A stretch of 64,000 bases of DNA from the NCBI RefSeq assembly GCF_030140925.1, contig NZ_JARBWD010000001.1, forward strand, positions 1,240,001 through 1,304,000. Reading direction: 5' to 3'. The translations under genes were made by a program, and so were the position numbers. The notes beneath the pieces are model-generated. The model was not told the origin of the DNA. It saw only the letters and a program-made list of their open reading frames with translations, and made no database searches. Positions 6,966-16,648 of this stretch are shown one piece after another (within the stretch, counting starts at the first letter, position 1; every line of letters starts with the position of its first letter). Source of the DNA: Parerythrobacter aestuarii (GTDB taxonomy: Bacteria > Pseudomonadota > Alphaproteobacteria > Sphingomonadales > Sphingomonadaceae).

Positions 6966-7571
6966 ATGGCTACTCGCAAACGCCTTTCTCCCGAGGAATC
7001 GCGCGCATCGGCGCTGCAGGCCGCCCGTACGCTGCTGATTGAAGCCGGGCCGCAGGCTGTAACACTCAAGGCGGTTGGCGCGCGGGTCGGGCGCACGCAT
7101 GCCAATCTGCTGCACCACTTCGGTTCCGCCGCGGGGCTTCAGCGCGAGCTGGCGGCGCATCTGGCGCAGACCGTTTGTGAGAGCGTGGCCGAAGCGGTGC
7201 GGGCGACCCGGGCGGGGCTGGGGAGCCCGCGCGAAGTGGTCGATATCGCCTTCGACGCCTTCGAACGCGAGGGCGGCGGGGCACTGGTCAGCTGGATGCT
7301 CGCGACCGGCCATGAAGACGCTATCGAGCCGTTCGTGGAAACGATCCATTCCATGGTCGACGATCTCAATCCGGAAGAAGACGGGCATGATGATGCCATG
7401 GCCGCTCACCGGGTCACTCACACAGTCGTGCTGCTGGCGCTGGGCCAGTCGCTGATGGGGGCACCGCTGGCGAAGTCATTGCAATTGCCGGAAGAGACGG
7501 CGCGCGAAGTCGCGGAGAAGTTTATCGTCGAAGACCTGGTCGGTCGGCATCAGGAAGTGCCGCAGGATTAG
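6966..7571 (+). CDS. TetR/AcrR-family transcriptional regulator
   Basis: The 201-aa protein has an N-terminal HTH domain (residues about 10-55) with TLKAVGARVGRTHANLLHHFGS, the typical TetR recognition helix ending in a Tyr/His-His-Phe motif. A helical ligand-binding domain of about 140 residues follows. It is divergent from the hydrolase gene, with a 22-bp palindrome in the shared upstream region, so local control is likely. The ligand is unknown. Its stop codon overlaps that of ygfZ on the other strand. No strong ribosome binding site is visible before the ATG. Confidence 0.9.
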   Translation: MATRKRLSPEESRASALQAARTLLIEAGPQAVTLKAVGARVGRTHANLLHHFGSAAGLQRELAAHLAQTVCESVAEAVRATRAGLGSPREVVDIAFDAFEREGGGALVSWMLATGHEDAIEPFVETIHSMVDDLNPEEDGHDDAMAAHRVTHTVVLLALGQSLMGAPLAKSLQLPEETAREVAEKFIVEDLVGRHQEVPQD

Positions 7572-8299
7572 GACGCCTCCAGTCGCATCCAGTCGGGTGC
7601 GATGTCCGCTGTAATATCGTCAATCCGCAAATGCGCGATCGCGAGGCCAAGGTCCCCGTGGCTGACCTTGATCCGCTTCTCGTCCGCATCTTCCAGCGGG
7701 ACCACCACCAGCCGCCGGTTGACTTTCTGCCGCCAGTTCATGCGGGCGGTGTTTTCCTGCCCGACATAACAGCCCTTCTCGAAGCTGACGCCGTGCAGCT
7801 CGACCGCATTGGTCTCTAGCCACAGTATATCGCTGAGTTCCGCGCGGCCTTCCGGCACGCCCAGCCGCAGGCGGTGCGCGCGCCAGGCTTCGTCGGCGGC
7901 CTGGTCATCGTCGGAAGCCGGTGCAAGCCAGCGTTCTCCCAATGCGGTGAGACGCGGGTCGGCAGCGGCGCCATCGCCCATATGCCCAGCCCAGTGCACG
8001 CCAACGGCGTCGTCCCGCACAATCGCGATCTTGCGGCGCAGGCGGTAGAGGCTCAGCCGCTTGACCAGCTCGTCTGCCGCCTCGGCCTCGCAATCGATCA
8101 GCAGTTCGCCATTTCCGCCCGGCCAGACGATGAAATCGAACAGCGCCTTGCCCTGCGGTGTCAGCAGCCCGGCATAGGCCGGCAGCGTGCCTTTCACATC
8201 GTTGGTGACAAGTCCTTGCAGGAAATCGGCGACATCCTCGCCGGGATCTTGCGGGGTCAGCCGGATCACGGCGCGATCGAACAGGCGGGTAGCGGTCAT
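7568..8299 (-). CDS. ygfZ: Folate-binding YgfZ/GcvT-like protein
   Basis: The product (243 aa) belongs to the YgfZ/IbaG-57 group, tetrahydrofolate-binding proteins that help assemble or repair certain [4Fe-4S] enzymes. The hallmark KGCYVGQENTARMNW (KGCYxGQE) is present with its conserved Cys. The N-terminal half resembles GcvT (FLQGLVTNDV, AGLLTPQGKALFDF). Convergent with tetR, with overlapping stops. The ATP-grasp gene ends upstream (gene order on this strand: ATP-grasp, then ygfZ) with only five bases between, so the two form an operon. Confidence 0.92.
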   Translation of the reverse strand: MTATRLFDRAVIRLTPQDPGEDVADFLQGLVTNDVKGTLPAYAGLLTPQGKALFDFIVWPGGNGELLIDCEAEAADELVKRLSLYRLRRKIAIVRDDAVGVHWAGHMGDGAAADPRLTALGERWLAPASDDDQAADEAWRAHRLRLGVPEGRAELSDILWLETNAVELHGVSFEKGCYVGQENTARMNWRQKVNRRLVVVPLEDADEKRIKVSHGDLGLAIAHLRIDDITADIAPDWMRLEAS

Positions 8300-8304
8300 G
8301 GTGC

Positions 8305-9204
8305 CTAGGTAGCGGGCGCGACCAGAGCTTCAAGGCGGCGCGCGATCGCATCGGCCATCATCGCACCGAGTAGGGGTCCCTGGGCCGGGTAAAGGAACGG
8401 CTCGATCAGCTCGGCTTCCATCAGCAGCAGGCCGCCGTCATGGCCGCGTACCATGTCGATGCGGGCGTAGAGCGGGCGGTGATCGATCGCAGTGACTGCC
8501 GTCAGTGCCGCGGCAATATCGCGATCCGACGGCGTGTAGGGCTCTTCGCTCCCGCCATAGATCGACTGCACGCGGTAATCGCCTGAGGCCGGGCGCTTGC
8601 ACAAGACATGCGAGAAAGCTCCATCGACAAACAGGAAGGAGTACTCTCCATCCGTTTGAATCTGCGGTAGGAACGGTTGCAGCATCGCCGGATGAGCCAT
8701 GCTCCAGTCCGGGTCGAGCGAGGCCTTGCGGTGGATCGATTGCCCTTCCGCGCCCGCGCCGACCTGCCGCTTTGCCACCACGGTGTCACAGCCGAACGCC
8801 TCCATGGCGGCGGCGATATCGGATGTGGTCGGTTGCTCAACCCAGCGCGTCGGGATCGTAGCGACGTCGCATTCGGCGAGATCGCGCAGATAGGTCTTGC
8901 GGGCATTCCAGCGGACGGTTGCGGCACTGTTGCAGACAAGGTGGCCGGCGGCTTCCAGCGCATCGAGCCGGGCGAGGAATTCGGCCTCGCTGTCCTGGTA
9001 GTCCCACGGGGTGCCTACCAGCACCAGCGGCATCCCGTCGAAGGCTGCAACCGGGCTGCGCCAGTCGATCTCCACCAGCCTGTGCCCGCGCGCCTCCAGC
9101 TCGGGCCGGATCGCGGCGACCTGGACGTCGTGCTCATAGGCATCGGCGCGCCGGTTGGGCGAGCCGGGATGGGTGCCGGGGCAGGTGAGGAAGGCAATAT
9201 CCAT
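8305..9204 (-). CDS. ATP-grasp family ligase (RimK/DcsG-like)
   Basis: This 299-aa protein shows the ATP-grasp order. An N-terminal pre-ATP domain ([20 protein letters not shown]) comes first, then the ATP-binding core with [15 protein letters not shown] (nucleotide-binding Lys and Gly-rich loop) and ARIDMVRG...[10 protein letters not shown] (Mg-binding acidic cluster). Close relatives include glutathione synthase/RimK-like proteins and the cycloserine-pathway ligase DcsG. The carboxylate and amine substrates cannot be read. It lies just upstream of ygfZ on the same strand and divergent from pyrC, with a 68-bp gap. Confidence 0.85.
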   Translation of the reverse strand: MDIAFLTCPGTHPGSPNRRADAYEHDVQVAAIRPELEARGHRLVEIDWRSPVAAFDGMPLVLVGTPWDYQDSEAEFLARLDALEAAGHLVCNSAATVRWNARKTYLRDLAECDVATIPTRWVEQPTTSDIAAAMEAFGCDTVVAKRQVGAGAEGQSIHRKASLDPDWSMAHPAMLQPFLPQIQTDGEYSFLFVDGAFSHVLCKRPASGDYRVQSIYGGSEEPYTPSDRDIAAALTAVTAIDHRPLYARIDMVRGHDGGLLLMEAELIEPFLYPAQGPLLGAMMADAIARRLEALVAPAT

Positions 9205-9272
9205 GCGGTATGCGTTTAGGCGCGCGAATGCCCGCTGGAAAGTGGCTGCGCACGCGGTTAGGGGATGCAGCG

Positions 9273-10307
9273 ATGACCGAGACGCTGACGATCCGCCGCC
9301 CCGATGACTGGCATGTCCACCTGCGCGATGGCGCGATGCTGGCGGGCGTGGTGGAATACACTGCGCGCCAGTTCGCCCGCGCGATCGTGATGCCCAATCT
9401 CACCCCGCCGGTGACGACTGCCGCGCTGGGTGCCGCCTATCGTGAGCGTATCATGGCGGCGGTGCCTGCGGGTCTCGATTTCACGCCGCTGATGACCGCT
9501 TACCTGACTGACCAGACAGACGCAGACGATCTGGTTCAGGGGCATACTGAAGGCATCTTCACAGCAGCCAAGCTCTATCCTGCCAATGCGACGACCAATT
9601 CAGCCCACGGCGTAACCGATGTCGAAAAGCTCTACCCGGTGCTCGAGAGCATGGCTGAGGCCGGCATCGTGCTGTGCGTCCACGGCGAAGTCACCAGCGC
9701 CGACATCGACGTGTTCGACCGCGAGAAGGTGTTCATCGAACGCACGCTGGCACCGCTGCACGCAGCGATCCCGCAGCTGAAGATCGTGTTCGAGCATATC
9801 ACGACCAGCGACGCCGCCGATTTCGTGACTGGAGCTGGCAATACCGTTGCCGCCACGATCACGCCGCAGCACTTGCATATCAACCGCAACGCCATGCTGG
9901 TGGGCGGGATCCAGCCGCACAATTACTGCCTGCCGGTCGCCAAGCGCGAGGAGCACCGGCGGGCGCTGCGCAAGGTTGCGACGTCCGGCTCGGCCAAGTT
10001 CTTCCTTGGCACTGACAGCGCCCCGCATGAAAAGCATACCAAGGAAAGCGCCTGCGGTTGTGCTGGCATTTTCAACGCGCCCTATGCGCTGGAAAGCTAC
10101 CTCGCTGTGTTCGAGGAAGAGGGCGCAATCGAGCACTTCGAAGGATTCGCATCGCTGTACGGCCCGGCCTTCTACGGCCTGCCGGTGAACGAGCAGAGGG
10201 TTACGTTGGAGCGGGTGCCGCATGTGGTGCCCGAGGTCATCGAAACGACGGGTGGCAAGCTAGTGCCCTGGCACGCCGGGCAGGAACTCAACTGGCGGCT
10301 GGCCTAA
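9273..10307 (+). CDS. pyrC: Dihydroorotase, type II (PyrC)
   Basis: The enzyme closes carbamoyl-aspartate to dihydroorotate in pyrimidine synthesis. The Zn-binding DWHVHLRDG is at residues 11-19, the metal-bridging lysine region is [17 protein letters not shown], and further ligands lie in LCVHGE, FEHITT and LGTDSAPHE. The 344-aa length matches E. coli-type PyrC. The ATG at 9273 is chosen over an upstream in-frame start because AGGGGA precedes it and the N-terminus then matches the family ([14 protein letters not shown]). The 3' end overlaps the convergent rarD gene by 20 bp. Confidence 0.96.
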   Translation: MTETLTIRRPDDWHVHLRDGAMLAGVVEYTARQFARAIVMPNLTPPVTTAALGAAYRERIMAAVPAGLDFTPLMTAYLTDQTDADDLVQGHTEGIFTAAKLYPANATTNSAHGVTDVEKLYPVLESMAEAGIVLCVHGEVTSADIDVFDREKVFIERTLAPLHAAIPQLKIVFEHITTSDAADFVTGAGNTVAATITPQHLHINRNAMLVGGIQPHNYCLPVAKREEHRRALRKVATSGSAKFFLGTDSAPHEKHTKESACGCAGIFNAPYALESYLAVFEEEGAIEHFEGFASLYGPAFYGLPVNEQRVTLERVPHVVPEVIETTGGKLVPWHAGQELNWRLA

Positions 10308-11193
10308 CGGCGCGGCGCCGGGCGAACATATCCCACACGAAGATCGCCAGCGCGGTCCAGATCAGCGCGAAGCAGACCAACTCGGCCGTATGCAACGGCT
10401 TCTCGAAGACAGTGAGGCCGAGCACAAATACGATACTGGGGGCGAGGAACTGCGTGAACCCGAGCGTCGAATAGTCCATCCGCTTGGCCGCCACTGCAAA
10501 CATCAGCAGCGGTACTGCCGTCAACACTCCGCCCAGCACGATTGCAACGCTCAGCCAGAGCGAATCGTCGAAACTCGATCCGGCCGGGCTCATCGCATAC
10601 CAAGCCGCGATCCCTGCCGAGGGTAGCAGCAGGATCATGCTTTCTATGGTCAGGCCGGGCAGCGAGCCGACCGGTACCTGCTTGCGGATCAGGCCATAGG
10701 TGCCGAAGCTGAAGGCGAGCGTCAGGCTGACCCATAGGGTCGTCACTGCCCCTGATGAAAGCGCGGCCACCCCCGCAGTCGCAATCGCCACCGCGGTCCA
10801 TTGTAGCCGCGATAGCTTTTCCGACAGGATCACCGTTCCCAGCAGCACATTAACCAGCGGGTTGATGTAATATCCCAGGCTGGCGGCGTAGATATGGTCG
10901 TTCTGGATCGCCCAGATGTAAGTGAACCAGTTGATCGCGACGAGCGTGGCGCTGATGGCCAGCACGCCCAGCACCTTGCGATTGCCCAACGCTGCGCGAA
11001 CCTCGGGCCATTGCTGGCGGAACAGCACAATCACCAGGCAGATCGGGAGCGTCCACACGATTCGCCAGGCGACGAATTCGAACGGCGGCACGCTGCGGAC
11101 CAGCACGAGGTAGAGCGGCAGGAATCCCCAGATGATGTAAGCGCCGAGCGCGGGCGGCAGGCCGGACGGCTGGCGGGGTTCTGTTGCGCTCAT
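10288..11193 (-). CDS. rarD: EamA-family permease RarD
   Basis: This inner-membrane transporter of the drug/metabolite superfamily has about ten hydrophobic segments arranged as two EamA repeats. RarD-type landmarks are visible: [16 protein letters not shown] at the N-terminus, [33 protein letters not shown] in the middle and [17 protein letters not shown] near the end. The length (301 aa) is standard. The transported substrate is not known for most members. Its 3' end overlaps pyrC. Confidence 0.93.
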   Translation of the reverse strand: MSATEPRQPSGLPPALGAYIIWGFLPLYLVLVRSVPPFEFVAWRIVWTLPICLVIVLFRQQWPEVRAALGNRKVLGVLAISATLVAINWFTYIWAIQNDHIYAASLGYYINPLVNVLLGTVILSEKLSRLQWTAVAIATAGVAALSSGAVTTLWVSLTLAFSFGTYGLIRKQVPVGSLPGLTIESMILLLPSAGIAAWYAMSPAGSSFDDSLWLSVAIVLGGVLTAVPLLMFAVAAKRMDYSTLGFTQFLAPSIVFVLGLTVFEKPLHTAELVCFALIWTALAIFVWDMFARRRAVRPAAS

Positions 11194-11388
11194 CCAAGCG
11201 CCCTAGGAGCGGCGAAAAGGCACTGCAAGCCACCATTCGTCGCCTGAATCCACTCGCCTCGTCGAATAGCGCAATTCTGACACCGATGTTGCACCCTGTT
11301 CAGCTTTGACCTTTTAAACATGAACACATCGGACGACGCACTGGTGGAGCCGCCCGACCCACCGCCAGTTCGAGAAAGGATTTTGACG

Positions 11389-11874
11389 ATGCACATGACC
11401 ATCAAAGCAGCCGCTCTCGCCATTGCCGCAACAGGCATGGCTGTCGCCGCACCTGTTGCCGCTGCTCCTGCGAGCCAGGCCGTGTCTATTAGCGTAACCA
11501 GCCATGGCGCACCTGCCTGGCAAGAAGATACCGCGCAACATCACCGCCGCTGGCATCGCAATGGCTACGGCAAGCGCGACCGTGATTATCGCGACTACCG
11601 CGACTATCGCTATCGCGACCAGCGCTATCGCGGCGACCGCTATTATGGCGAGCCGGTTTATCGCGACACCCGCGTATGGCGCGGCCGTGACGGTCGCTAT
11701 TACTGCCGCAGGCGCGACGGGACCACCGGCCTGCTGATCGGCGGTGTTGCCGGTGCCCTGGCCGGACGCGAGCTGGCCGGCCGTGGCGACCGTACGCTTG
11801 GAGCGCTGCTGGGCGGTGTCGCCGGGGCCTTGCTTGGCCGTGCGATCGACCGGGGCGATTCGCGCTGTCGCTGA
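11389..11874 (+). CDS. Secreted glycine-zipper protein with Arg/Tyr/Asp-rich central region
   Basis: The N-terminus is a Sec signal peptide (IKAAALAIAATGMAVAAPVAAAPA). The middle is rich in YRD/YRY units (residues about 55-100). The C-terminus has two Gly-zipper hairpins, GLLIGGVAGALAGRELAG and LGALLGGVAGALLGRAI, as in the Rick_17kDa/glycine-zipper 2TM family found in the outer membrane or periplasm. The start at 11389 follows AAAGGA at 11375-11380; an ATG at 11320 opens a longer frame but has no Shine-Dalgarno sequence and would bury the signal peptide. Function is probably envelope-structural. Confidence 0.82.
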   Translation: MHMTIKAAALAIAATGMAVAAPVAAAPASQAVSISVTSHGAPAWQEDTAQHHRRWHRNGYGKRDRDYRDYRDYRYRDQRYRGDRYYGEPVYRDTRVWRGRDGRYYCRRRDGTTGLLIGGVAGALAGRELAGRGDRTLGALLGGVAGALLGRAIDRGDSRCR

Positions 11875-11942
11875 GACGACCTGACCTGAATTGACGACCT
11901 TCGGCCCTTCGGGGTCGCAGCGCGGCACCCCACCAAGCCGCG

Positions 11943-11983
11943 GAAGATGCCCTGTTCCCGCTTTGCCGGGGCAGGGCATCTTC
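11943..11983 (+). terminator. Hairpin between the glycine-zipper and lipoprotein genes
   Basis: GAAGATGCCCTG (11943-11954) pairs perfectly with CAGGGCATCTTC (11972-11983) around a 17-nt loop. No long T-run follows, so it may be a weak terminator or an mRNA 3'-stabilising hairpin. Confidence 0.6.
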
Positions 11984-12042
11984 AATTCCTGCAAAGCCGC
12001 GTGTTGACGGGGTTTTCATTCCCGGCGCAGTAAGGGGGCGAC

Positions 12043-12753
12043 ATGCGCCTGATGCTCACCCTTTCATCGCTTCTTGTGCTGGCGGCCTGTTCCAGCGAGC
12101 CTGAGGAAGTACCGGTCGTGCCGGAGCGTGACCCTGCAACGACGCAAGCGCTGAGTGACCAGATCATGGTCGATCCCGACCTGACGCAGCAGAATGAAGC
12201 CAATGCTGCCTTGACGGGGGGAACAGATCATTCGTTGCCCCCTATCGTCGCCACCCGCGAAGCGATCGAGGATGCAAAACTGGAAGCGGCTGACCTCGTT
12301 GGCGGTTCGAGCCAGCTCAAGCCGCTCGGAAAGACAAGCGAACAAGGTGACCCACTGCCGGAAGGGGCGCTCTATTCCGTGACCGAAATGGCCAAGCTCA
12401 CGCCTGGCACCTCAGCTTGCGCTGATAGCGCCAGTTTCACTGCCATGTGGGCAGCGAAGATGCCCAAGGCATTTCCTGTCTATCCGCGTGGCAATACGAT
12501 CGAAGCGGCGGGCAGCGACACCGACCCCTGCAGCTTGCGCGCGATCCGTTTCCTGACCCCGGTTTCGACCGAGGACGTGCTGGCATTCTACACAGCGAGC
12601 GCGCGGAAGGAGGGGTATTCTACATCGCACCTTCTGCGTGGCGAGATCGAGGAACTGAGGGGCGCCAAGGGAAAAGGCAGCTACGCTGTCTATGTCCGGC
12701 GGCGCGCCTCGGGTATTAGCGATGTGGGTCTGGTGACCAGCGGGGTCGATTAA
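12043..12753 (+). CDS. Predicted lipoprotein, 236 aa
   Basis: A short signal ends in the lipobox LAAC (MRLMLTLSSLLVLAACSS), so lipidation at Cys16 is predicted. The mature protein has an acidic, Pro-rich linker and then a compact domain with two Cys (TSACADS and DPCSL) that could form a disulfide. The segment VSTEDVLAFYTASARKEGYS resembles a small alpha/beta module seen in envelope proteins. AAGGGGG precedes the ATG. No named family is recognised. It converges with astD, with a six-base gap between the stops. Confidence 0.75.
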   Translation: MRLMLTLSSLLVLAACSSEPEEVPVVPERDPATTQALSDQIMVDPDLTQQNEANAALTGGTDHSLPPIVATREAIEDAKLEAADLVGGSSQLKPLGKTSEQGDPLPEGALYSVTEMAKLTPGTSACADSASFTAMWAAKMPKAFPVYPRGNTIEAAGSDTDPCSLRAIRFLTPVSTEDVLAFYTASARKEGYSTSHLLRGEIEELRGAKGKGSYAVYVRRRASGISDVGLVTSGVD

Positions 12754-12759
12754 CCGGAC

Positions 12760-14175
12760 CTAGCCGTCGCGGAAGCCGACACCGACAGTGGCGCGGGGCT
12801 GGTCCATCTCGCTACTTGCAACCGGATAGGCGCAATAGTCAGCAGCATAATAGGCTGCGGGCCGATGGTTGCCCGACAGTCCCAGACCACCGAACGGTGC
12901 CTTCGACGAGGCTCCATTGGTCGGCTGGTTCCAGTTGACGATCCCGGCCCTGACGTTGGCCCAGAACTTGTTGTAGTCCTGCGGGGAGCCCCCGATGAGC
13001 GACGCACTGAGGCCAAAGCGGGTGTTGTTCGCTTCGGCAATTGCAGCGTCGAGATCCTTGACCTTGATGACCTGCAGCAACGGCCCGAACAGTTCCACGT
13101 CCGGGCGATCCTTGATACCGGTCGTATCGATGATCGCCGGGCTGAGGAACGGCAGATTGTCGTCCGCCCGCGTCATGTGCTTGATCGCCTTGCCGCCGTT
13201 GGAGAGGAAATAGAGGAAGCTTTCGACCAGCTGGTCGGCCGACTGATTGTCGATCACGCAACCCATGAACGGCTGGGGCTCGGCAAAGGGCTGGCCCACG
13301 ATCAGCCGGTCGGACAGGCGTTTCACCTCTTCGACGATCGGGTCGTACATGCTTTCGACCACAACCAGCCTGCGCGCGGCCGTGCAGCGCTGCCCGGCGC
13401 TGGTAAAAGCAGAACGGACCACCAGTATCGCCGCGTCGCGCACCAGCGGGGTGTCAGTCACCACGATGGGGTTGTTGCCACCCATTTCCAGGGCGACAAT
13501 CTTGCCAGGATTGGTCGCGAGCTTCTTGTTGATCGCGATACCCGCTTGCGCGGAACCGGTGAATAGCACTCCGTTGACATCGCGATGGGCAACCAGTGCC
13601 TGCCCTTCGGCCGGGCCGCCCGGCAGGAATTGAGCCACAGCGGCGGAAATGCCGGCCTTGTTGAAGCACTTCATCAGCAGTTCGCCGACAGCGGGAGTTT
13701 TCTCGCTTGGCTTGAAGATCACCGCATTCCCGGCGATCAGTGCGGGAACGATGTGGCCATTGGGCAGGTGCGCGGGGAAATTATACGGCCCCAGCACCAC
13801 CATGACACCATGCGGTTTGTGGCGGACCGCCGCGGTCCCCCCGATCCCGCTGTCGAGCTTCTTCTGGCCGGTCCGGTCGCTATAGGCGGAGATCGAAATA
13901 TCGACCTTGGCGACGACCGATTCGACTTCCGTACGGGCTTCCCAGAGAGGCTTGCCTGTCTCCTTCGAAATCAGTTCCGCCATCTCGTCGCTGACCGAAC
14001 GCACTTCGTTGGCGAAGCGACGGCATAGTTCGATCCGGTTAGCGAGAGGCTTGGCCGCCCATTCAGGCCATGCCCGGCGTGCGCGAGCCACAGCCTTGTC
14101 GACATCGCCGACCGGGCTGCGCCACAACTCTTCGCCGGTCGCAGGGTCGAAGGATATGATTTCGTTCTGCCTCAC
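12760..14175 (-). CDS. astD: N-succinylglutamate 5-semialdehyde dehydrogenase AstD
   Basis: The enzyme oxidises succinylglutamate semialdehyde to succinylglutamate with NAD in the arginine succinyltransferase route. Aldehyde dehydrogenase motifs are complete: VVLGPYNFPAHLPNGHIVP, cofactor loop LFTGSAQAG, general base in LEMGGNNP and catalytic Cys in SAGQRCTAARR. The C-terminal NHRPAAYYAADYCAYPVAS is characteristic of AstD. Length is 471 aa. The other ast genes (astA, astB, astE) are not in this window, so the gene is unlinked from at least part of its pathway here or flanked by it elsewhere. Confidence 0.93.
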   Translation of the reverse strand: MRQNEIISFDPATGEELWRSPVGDVDKAVARARRAWPEWAAKPLANRIELCRRFANEVRSVSDEMAELISKETGKPLWEARTEVESVVAKVDISISAYSDRTGQKKLDSGIGGTAAVRHKPHGVMVVLGPYNFPAHLPNGHIVPALIAGNAVIFKPSEKTPAVGELLMKCFNKAGISAAVAQFLPGGPAEGQALVAHRDVNGVLFTGSAQAGIAINKKLATNPGKIVALEMGGNNPIVVTDTPLVRDAAILVVRSAFTSAGQRCTAARRLVVVESMYDPIVEEVKRLSDRLIVGQPFAEPQPFMGCVIDNQSADQLVESFLYFLSNGGKAIKHMTRADDNLPFLSPAIIDTTGIKDRPDVELFGPLLQVIKVKDLDAAIAEANNTRFGLSASLIGGSPQDYNKFWANVRAGIVNWNQPTNGASSKAPFGGLGLSGNHRPAAYYAADYCAYPVASSEMDQPRATVGVGFRDG

Positions 14176-14286
14176 AGTCGCGCGATCAATTCTCTGGAGC
14201 CGGGCGAAAATGCCCTGCTCGACTCTCCGGCGAGGCTTCTAGCGCAATAGGCGAGAGCGTCAATTCAAGCATTCTTGGGCATTTAC

Positions 14287-15693
14287 TCAATTTACATGAC
14301 CCGCAGGTGCCAGGACTTCGCCATGCGCTTCGCCAGCAGCGCGCAAGCGCGCAACCTTGTCATGAAGCGGCTGCCAGTCGTTCCGTTCGGCGATGGCGGA
14401 CCACAGGGTTTCCACCTCGTCGATCAGCATGCTCTCAGGTGGGCTCTCGCGCCAGTAGTCGTGCGTCAAAGCGTCCGGTGTCGCGGTATATCCTTGCAAC
14501 AATTCTCCGAGATCGCCTTCGCCGCCACGCCCGCCGCGATGATGGTGGAAGAATGCATCGGGCTGCCACTTGCCTTCGCGCATCGCCTTCTCGCTAGCTC
14601 CAACAAGCTCAGTGTCGGCTTCCGGGCCGCGCGGTTCCAACCCCAGTCGCCAGCACCAGCGCCGGGCGATGGCTTCCCCATAGAGCGGGCCAAACCGGTT
14701 CATCGCCGCGATCAGCGGCTCGGCTTCGGTAAGAGCGCGCAGGGCCACGGCGAGCTGGCCGCAGTTCCAGTGCAGCGCTTCGGGTTGGCGACCAAAAGCA
14801 TAGAGCCCGGTCTGGTCGAAATAGGCCGCGGTGAAGCCCGGGTCCCACGCCGGCAGCCACCGCCAGGGGCCATAATCGAAGCTCTCGCCGGTGATGTTCA
14901 TGTTGTCGGTGTTGAGCACGCCGTGCACGAAACCTGCGACCATGTAACTGGCAGCAAGATCGGCCATCCGTTCGACCGCCATATGCATCAGCTGCACGGC
15001 AGGTTCGTCGCGCCCGGGCGCATCTTCGGGCGGAGGCGGGCCGGGGAACTGCGCAAGGCAATAGTCGACCAGCTGCGCCATATGCTCAGGCTCTTCCATC
15101 ACCAGCAAGCGCTGGAAGCTGCCGATGCGGATATGCGAATGGCTTAGCCGCACCATGACGGCAGAACGCGCAGGCGAGGGTTCGTCATTGCGCTCCAGCT
15201 CCTCGCCCGTTTCAATGACCGAGAAGGTTTTCGACGTATTGACCCCGAGCGCTTCAAGGAATTCGGTGGCGAGGATTTCGCGCACTGCGCCTTTCAGGGT
15301 CAGCCGCCCGTCTGCAGTGCGGCTGTAGGGGGTCGTGCCCGAACCCTTGGTACCCAGGTCCAGCAGGCGGCCTGCCCCGTCGCGCATTTGTGCGAACAGG
15401 AAGCCGCGCCCGTCACCGATATCGGGGTTGAAGACACGGAACTGATGACCGTGATAACGAAGCGCGAGCGGCTGCGGGACATTGTCGCGCAACGGTTCGA
15501 AACGGCCGAAATGGCGGATCCACTTGTCTTCGGATAGTCCGGCGAGACCAACCGTTGCAGCATGGCGATCATTGCGAAAGCGCAAGATGGTTTCGGGAAA
15601 ATCCGCCGATTCGACCGAATCGGCCAACCAGTCGGCAAGCGAATCGATGGGCGTGTCGGGATGGTAGCTCGCGGCTTGCGGTTCAGGGCGCAT
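14287..15693 (-). CDS. selO: Protein adenylyltransferase SelO (YdiU family)
   Basis: SelO is a pseudokinase-fold enzyme that transfers AMP to Ser/Thr/Tyr hydroxyls of proteins. Family landmarks are visible: YHGHQFRVFNPDIGDGRGFL, LGTKGSGTTPYSRTADGRLTLKG (split here for reading), and the metal-binding GVLNTDNMNITGESFDYGP. There is no C-terminal Cys-Xaa-Xaa-Sec-type tail; the protein ends LAPAGHVN, consistent with a bacterial form lacking the selenocysteine of eukaryotic SelO. Length is 468 aa. Divergent from the hydrolase gene at 15764. Confidence 0.93.
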   Translation of the reverse strand: MRPEPQAASYHPDTPIDSLADWLADSVESADFPETILRFRNDRHAATVGLAGLSEDKWIRHFGRFEPLRDNVPQPLALRYHGHQFRVFNPDIGDGRGFLFAQMRDGAGRLLDLGTKGSGTTPYSRTADGRLTLKGAVREILATEFLEALGVNTSKTFSVIETGEELERNDEPSPARSAVMVRLSHSHIRIGSFQRLLVMEEPEHMAQLVDYCLAQFPGPPPPEDAPGRDEPAVQLMHMAVERMADLAASYMVAGFVHGVLNTDNMNITGESFDYGPWRWLPAWDPGFTAAYFDQTGLYAFGRQPEALHWNCGQLAVALRALTEAEPLIAAMNRFGPLYGEAIARRWCWRLGLEPRGPEADTELVGASEKAMREGKWQPDAFFHHHRGGRGGEGDLGELLQGYTATPDALTHDYWRESPPESMLIDEVETLWSAIAERNDWQPLHDKVARLRAAGEAHGEVLAPAGHVN

Positions 15694-15763
15694 GGCGCGA
15701 TAGTGGGGGCAAGGGCTTGGTCACGCAAGCGAAGGCGCAACGATTTCTCGAAGGCATGGCGAT

Positions 15764-16648
15764 TTGACAGACACAGCCGTTCTCGATCGCCTGACCGACG
15801 ATCGCCCATTTGCCGATCGCTTCTGGAATAGCGAGGACGGGCTGGCATTGCATTATCGGGACTATGACGGGTCGCCGGATCGGCTACCGGTGGTCTGCAT
15901 GCACGGACTGACACGCAACGCCCGCGATTTTGCCGGGCTGGCGGCAATCCTTGCCCCGTCGCGGCGAGTGATCGTGCCGGAAATGCGCGGGCGCGGCGAT
16001 AGCGCCTATGCCAAGGACAGCAGCACATACGAGGGCGGACACTATGTTGCCGACGTCGCCAGGCTGCTGGGGGAACTGGGCATCGATCGCTTCATCGCCA
16101 TTGGTACCTCGATGGGCGGGATCATGACGATGTTGCTCGCCAACGCCTACCCGGGGCGGATCGCAGCGGCGGTCATCAACGATATCGGCCCGCGCATCGA
16201 GGCGGTGGGGCTAGCGCATATCGGCAGCTATGTCGGGCAAGGTCGCAGTTTCGAGACCTGGATGCACGCTGCCCGCGCCTTGCGCGAAGTCCAGTGTGCT
16301 GCGCATCCCAAGTTTGGCATCGAGGACTGGCTGGCGATGGCCAAGCGGGTGATGGTGCTGGGGCAAGGCGGGCGCATCGCCTTCGATTACGACATGTCTA
16401 TCGCCGATACTTTTTCCGAGGGCGAAGCACCTGATTTGTGGCCGTTCTTCGAAGCGTTGGCAGACGTTCCGATGGTGCTGGTGCGCGGGGCGCGGTCCAA
16501 TATCCTGTCGCAGACCACCGCCGAGCAGATGCAGTCACGCAGCAAGGCACTGGAGATCGTGACTGTAGCCGAGACCGGCCATGCGCCTTTGCTGACCGAA
16601 CCCGAAGCGTTGGCCGCAATCGACCGCTTGCTCGAGGCCGCACCGTGA
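15764..16648 (+). CDS. Alpha/beta-fold hydrolase
   Basis: This 294-aa protein has the classical hydrolase order: oxyanion-loop region VVCMHGLTRNARDF, an EMRGRGDSAYAKD motif, nucleophile elbow GTSMGG (Ser is the nucleophile), and a late catalytic His in VAETGHAPLLTEPEA. The start is read as TTG at 15764, preceded by CGAAGG. A three-codon ATG frame (15756-15767) lies just before and overlaps it. The stop overlaps the GTG start of the glycosyltransferase gene, so the two are coupled. The substrate is unknown. Confidence 0.88.
   Translation: MTDTAVLDRLTDDRPFADRFWNSEDGLALHYRDYDGSPDRLPVVCMHGLTRNARDFAGLAAILAPSRRVIVPEMRGRGDSAYAKDSSTYEGGHYVADVARLLGELGIDRFIAIGTSMGGIMTMLLANAYPGRIAAAVINDIGPRIEAVGLAHIGSYVGQGRSFETWMHAARALREVQCAAHPKFGIEDWLAMAKRVMVLGQGGRIAFDYDMSIADTFSEGEAPDLWPFFEALADVPMVLVRGARSNILSQTTAEQMQSRSKALEIVTVAETGHAPLLTEPEALAAIDRLLEAAP

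Noticed and set aside
14275..15147. Plus-strand ORF opposite selO
   Set aside because: Shadow of selO in G+C-rich DNA; no recognisable motifs, and it ends inside the selO frame.
15756..15767. Three-codon ORF (ATG GCG ATT TGA) before the alpha/beta-hydrolase gene
   Set aside because: It overlaps the TTG start and could be a leader, but a motif this short occurs by chance and nothing else supports translation.
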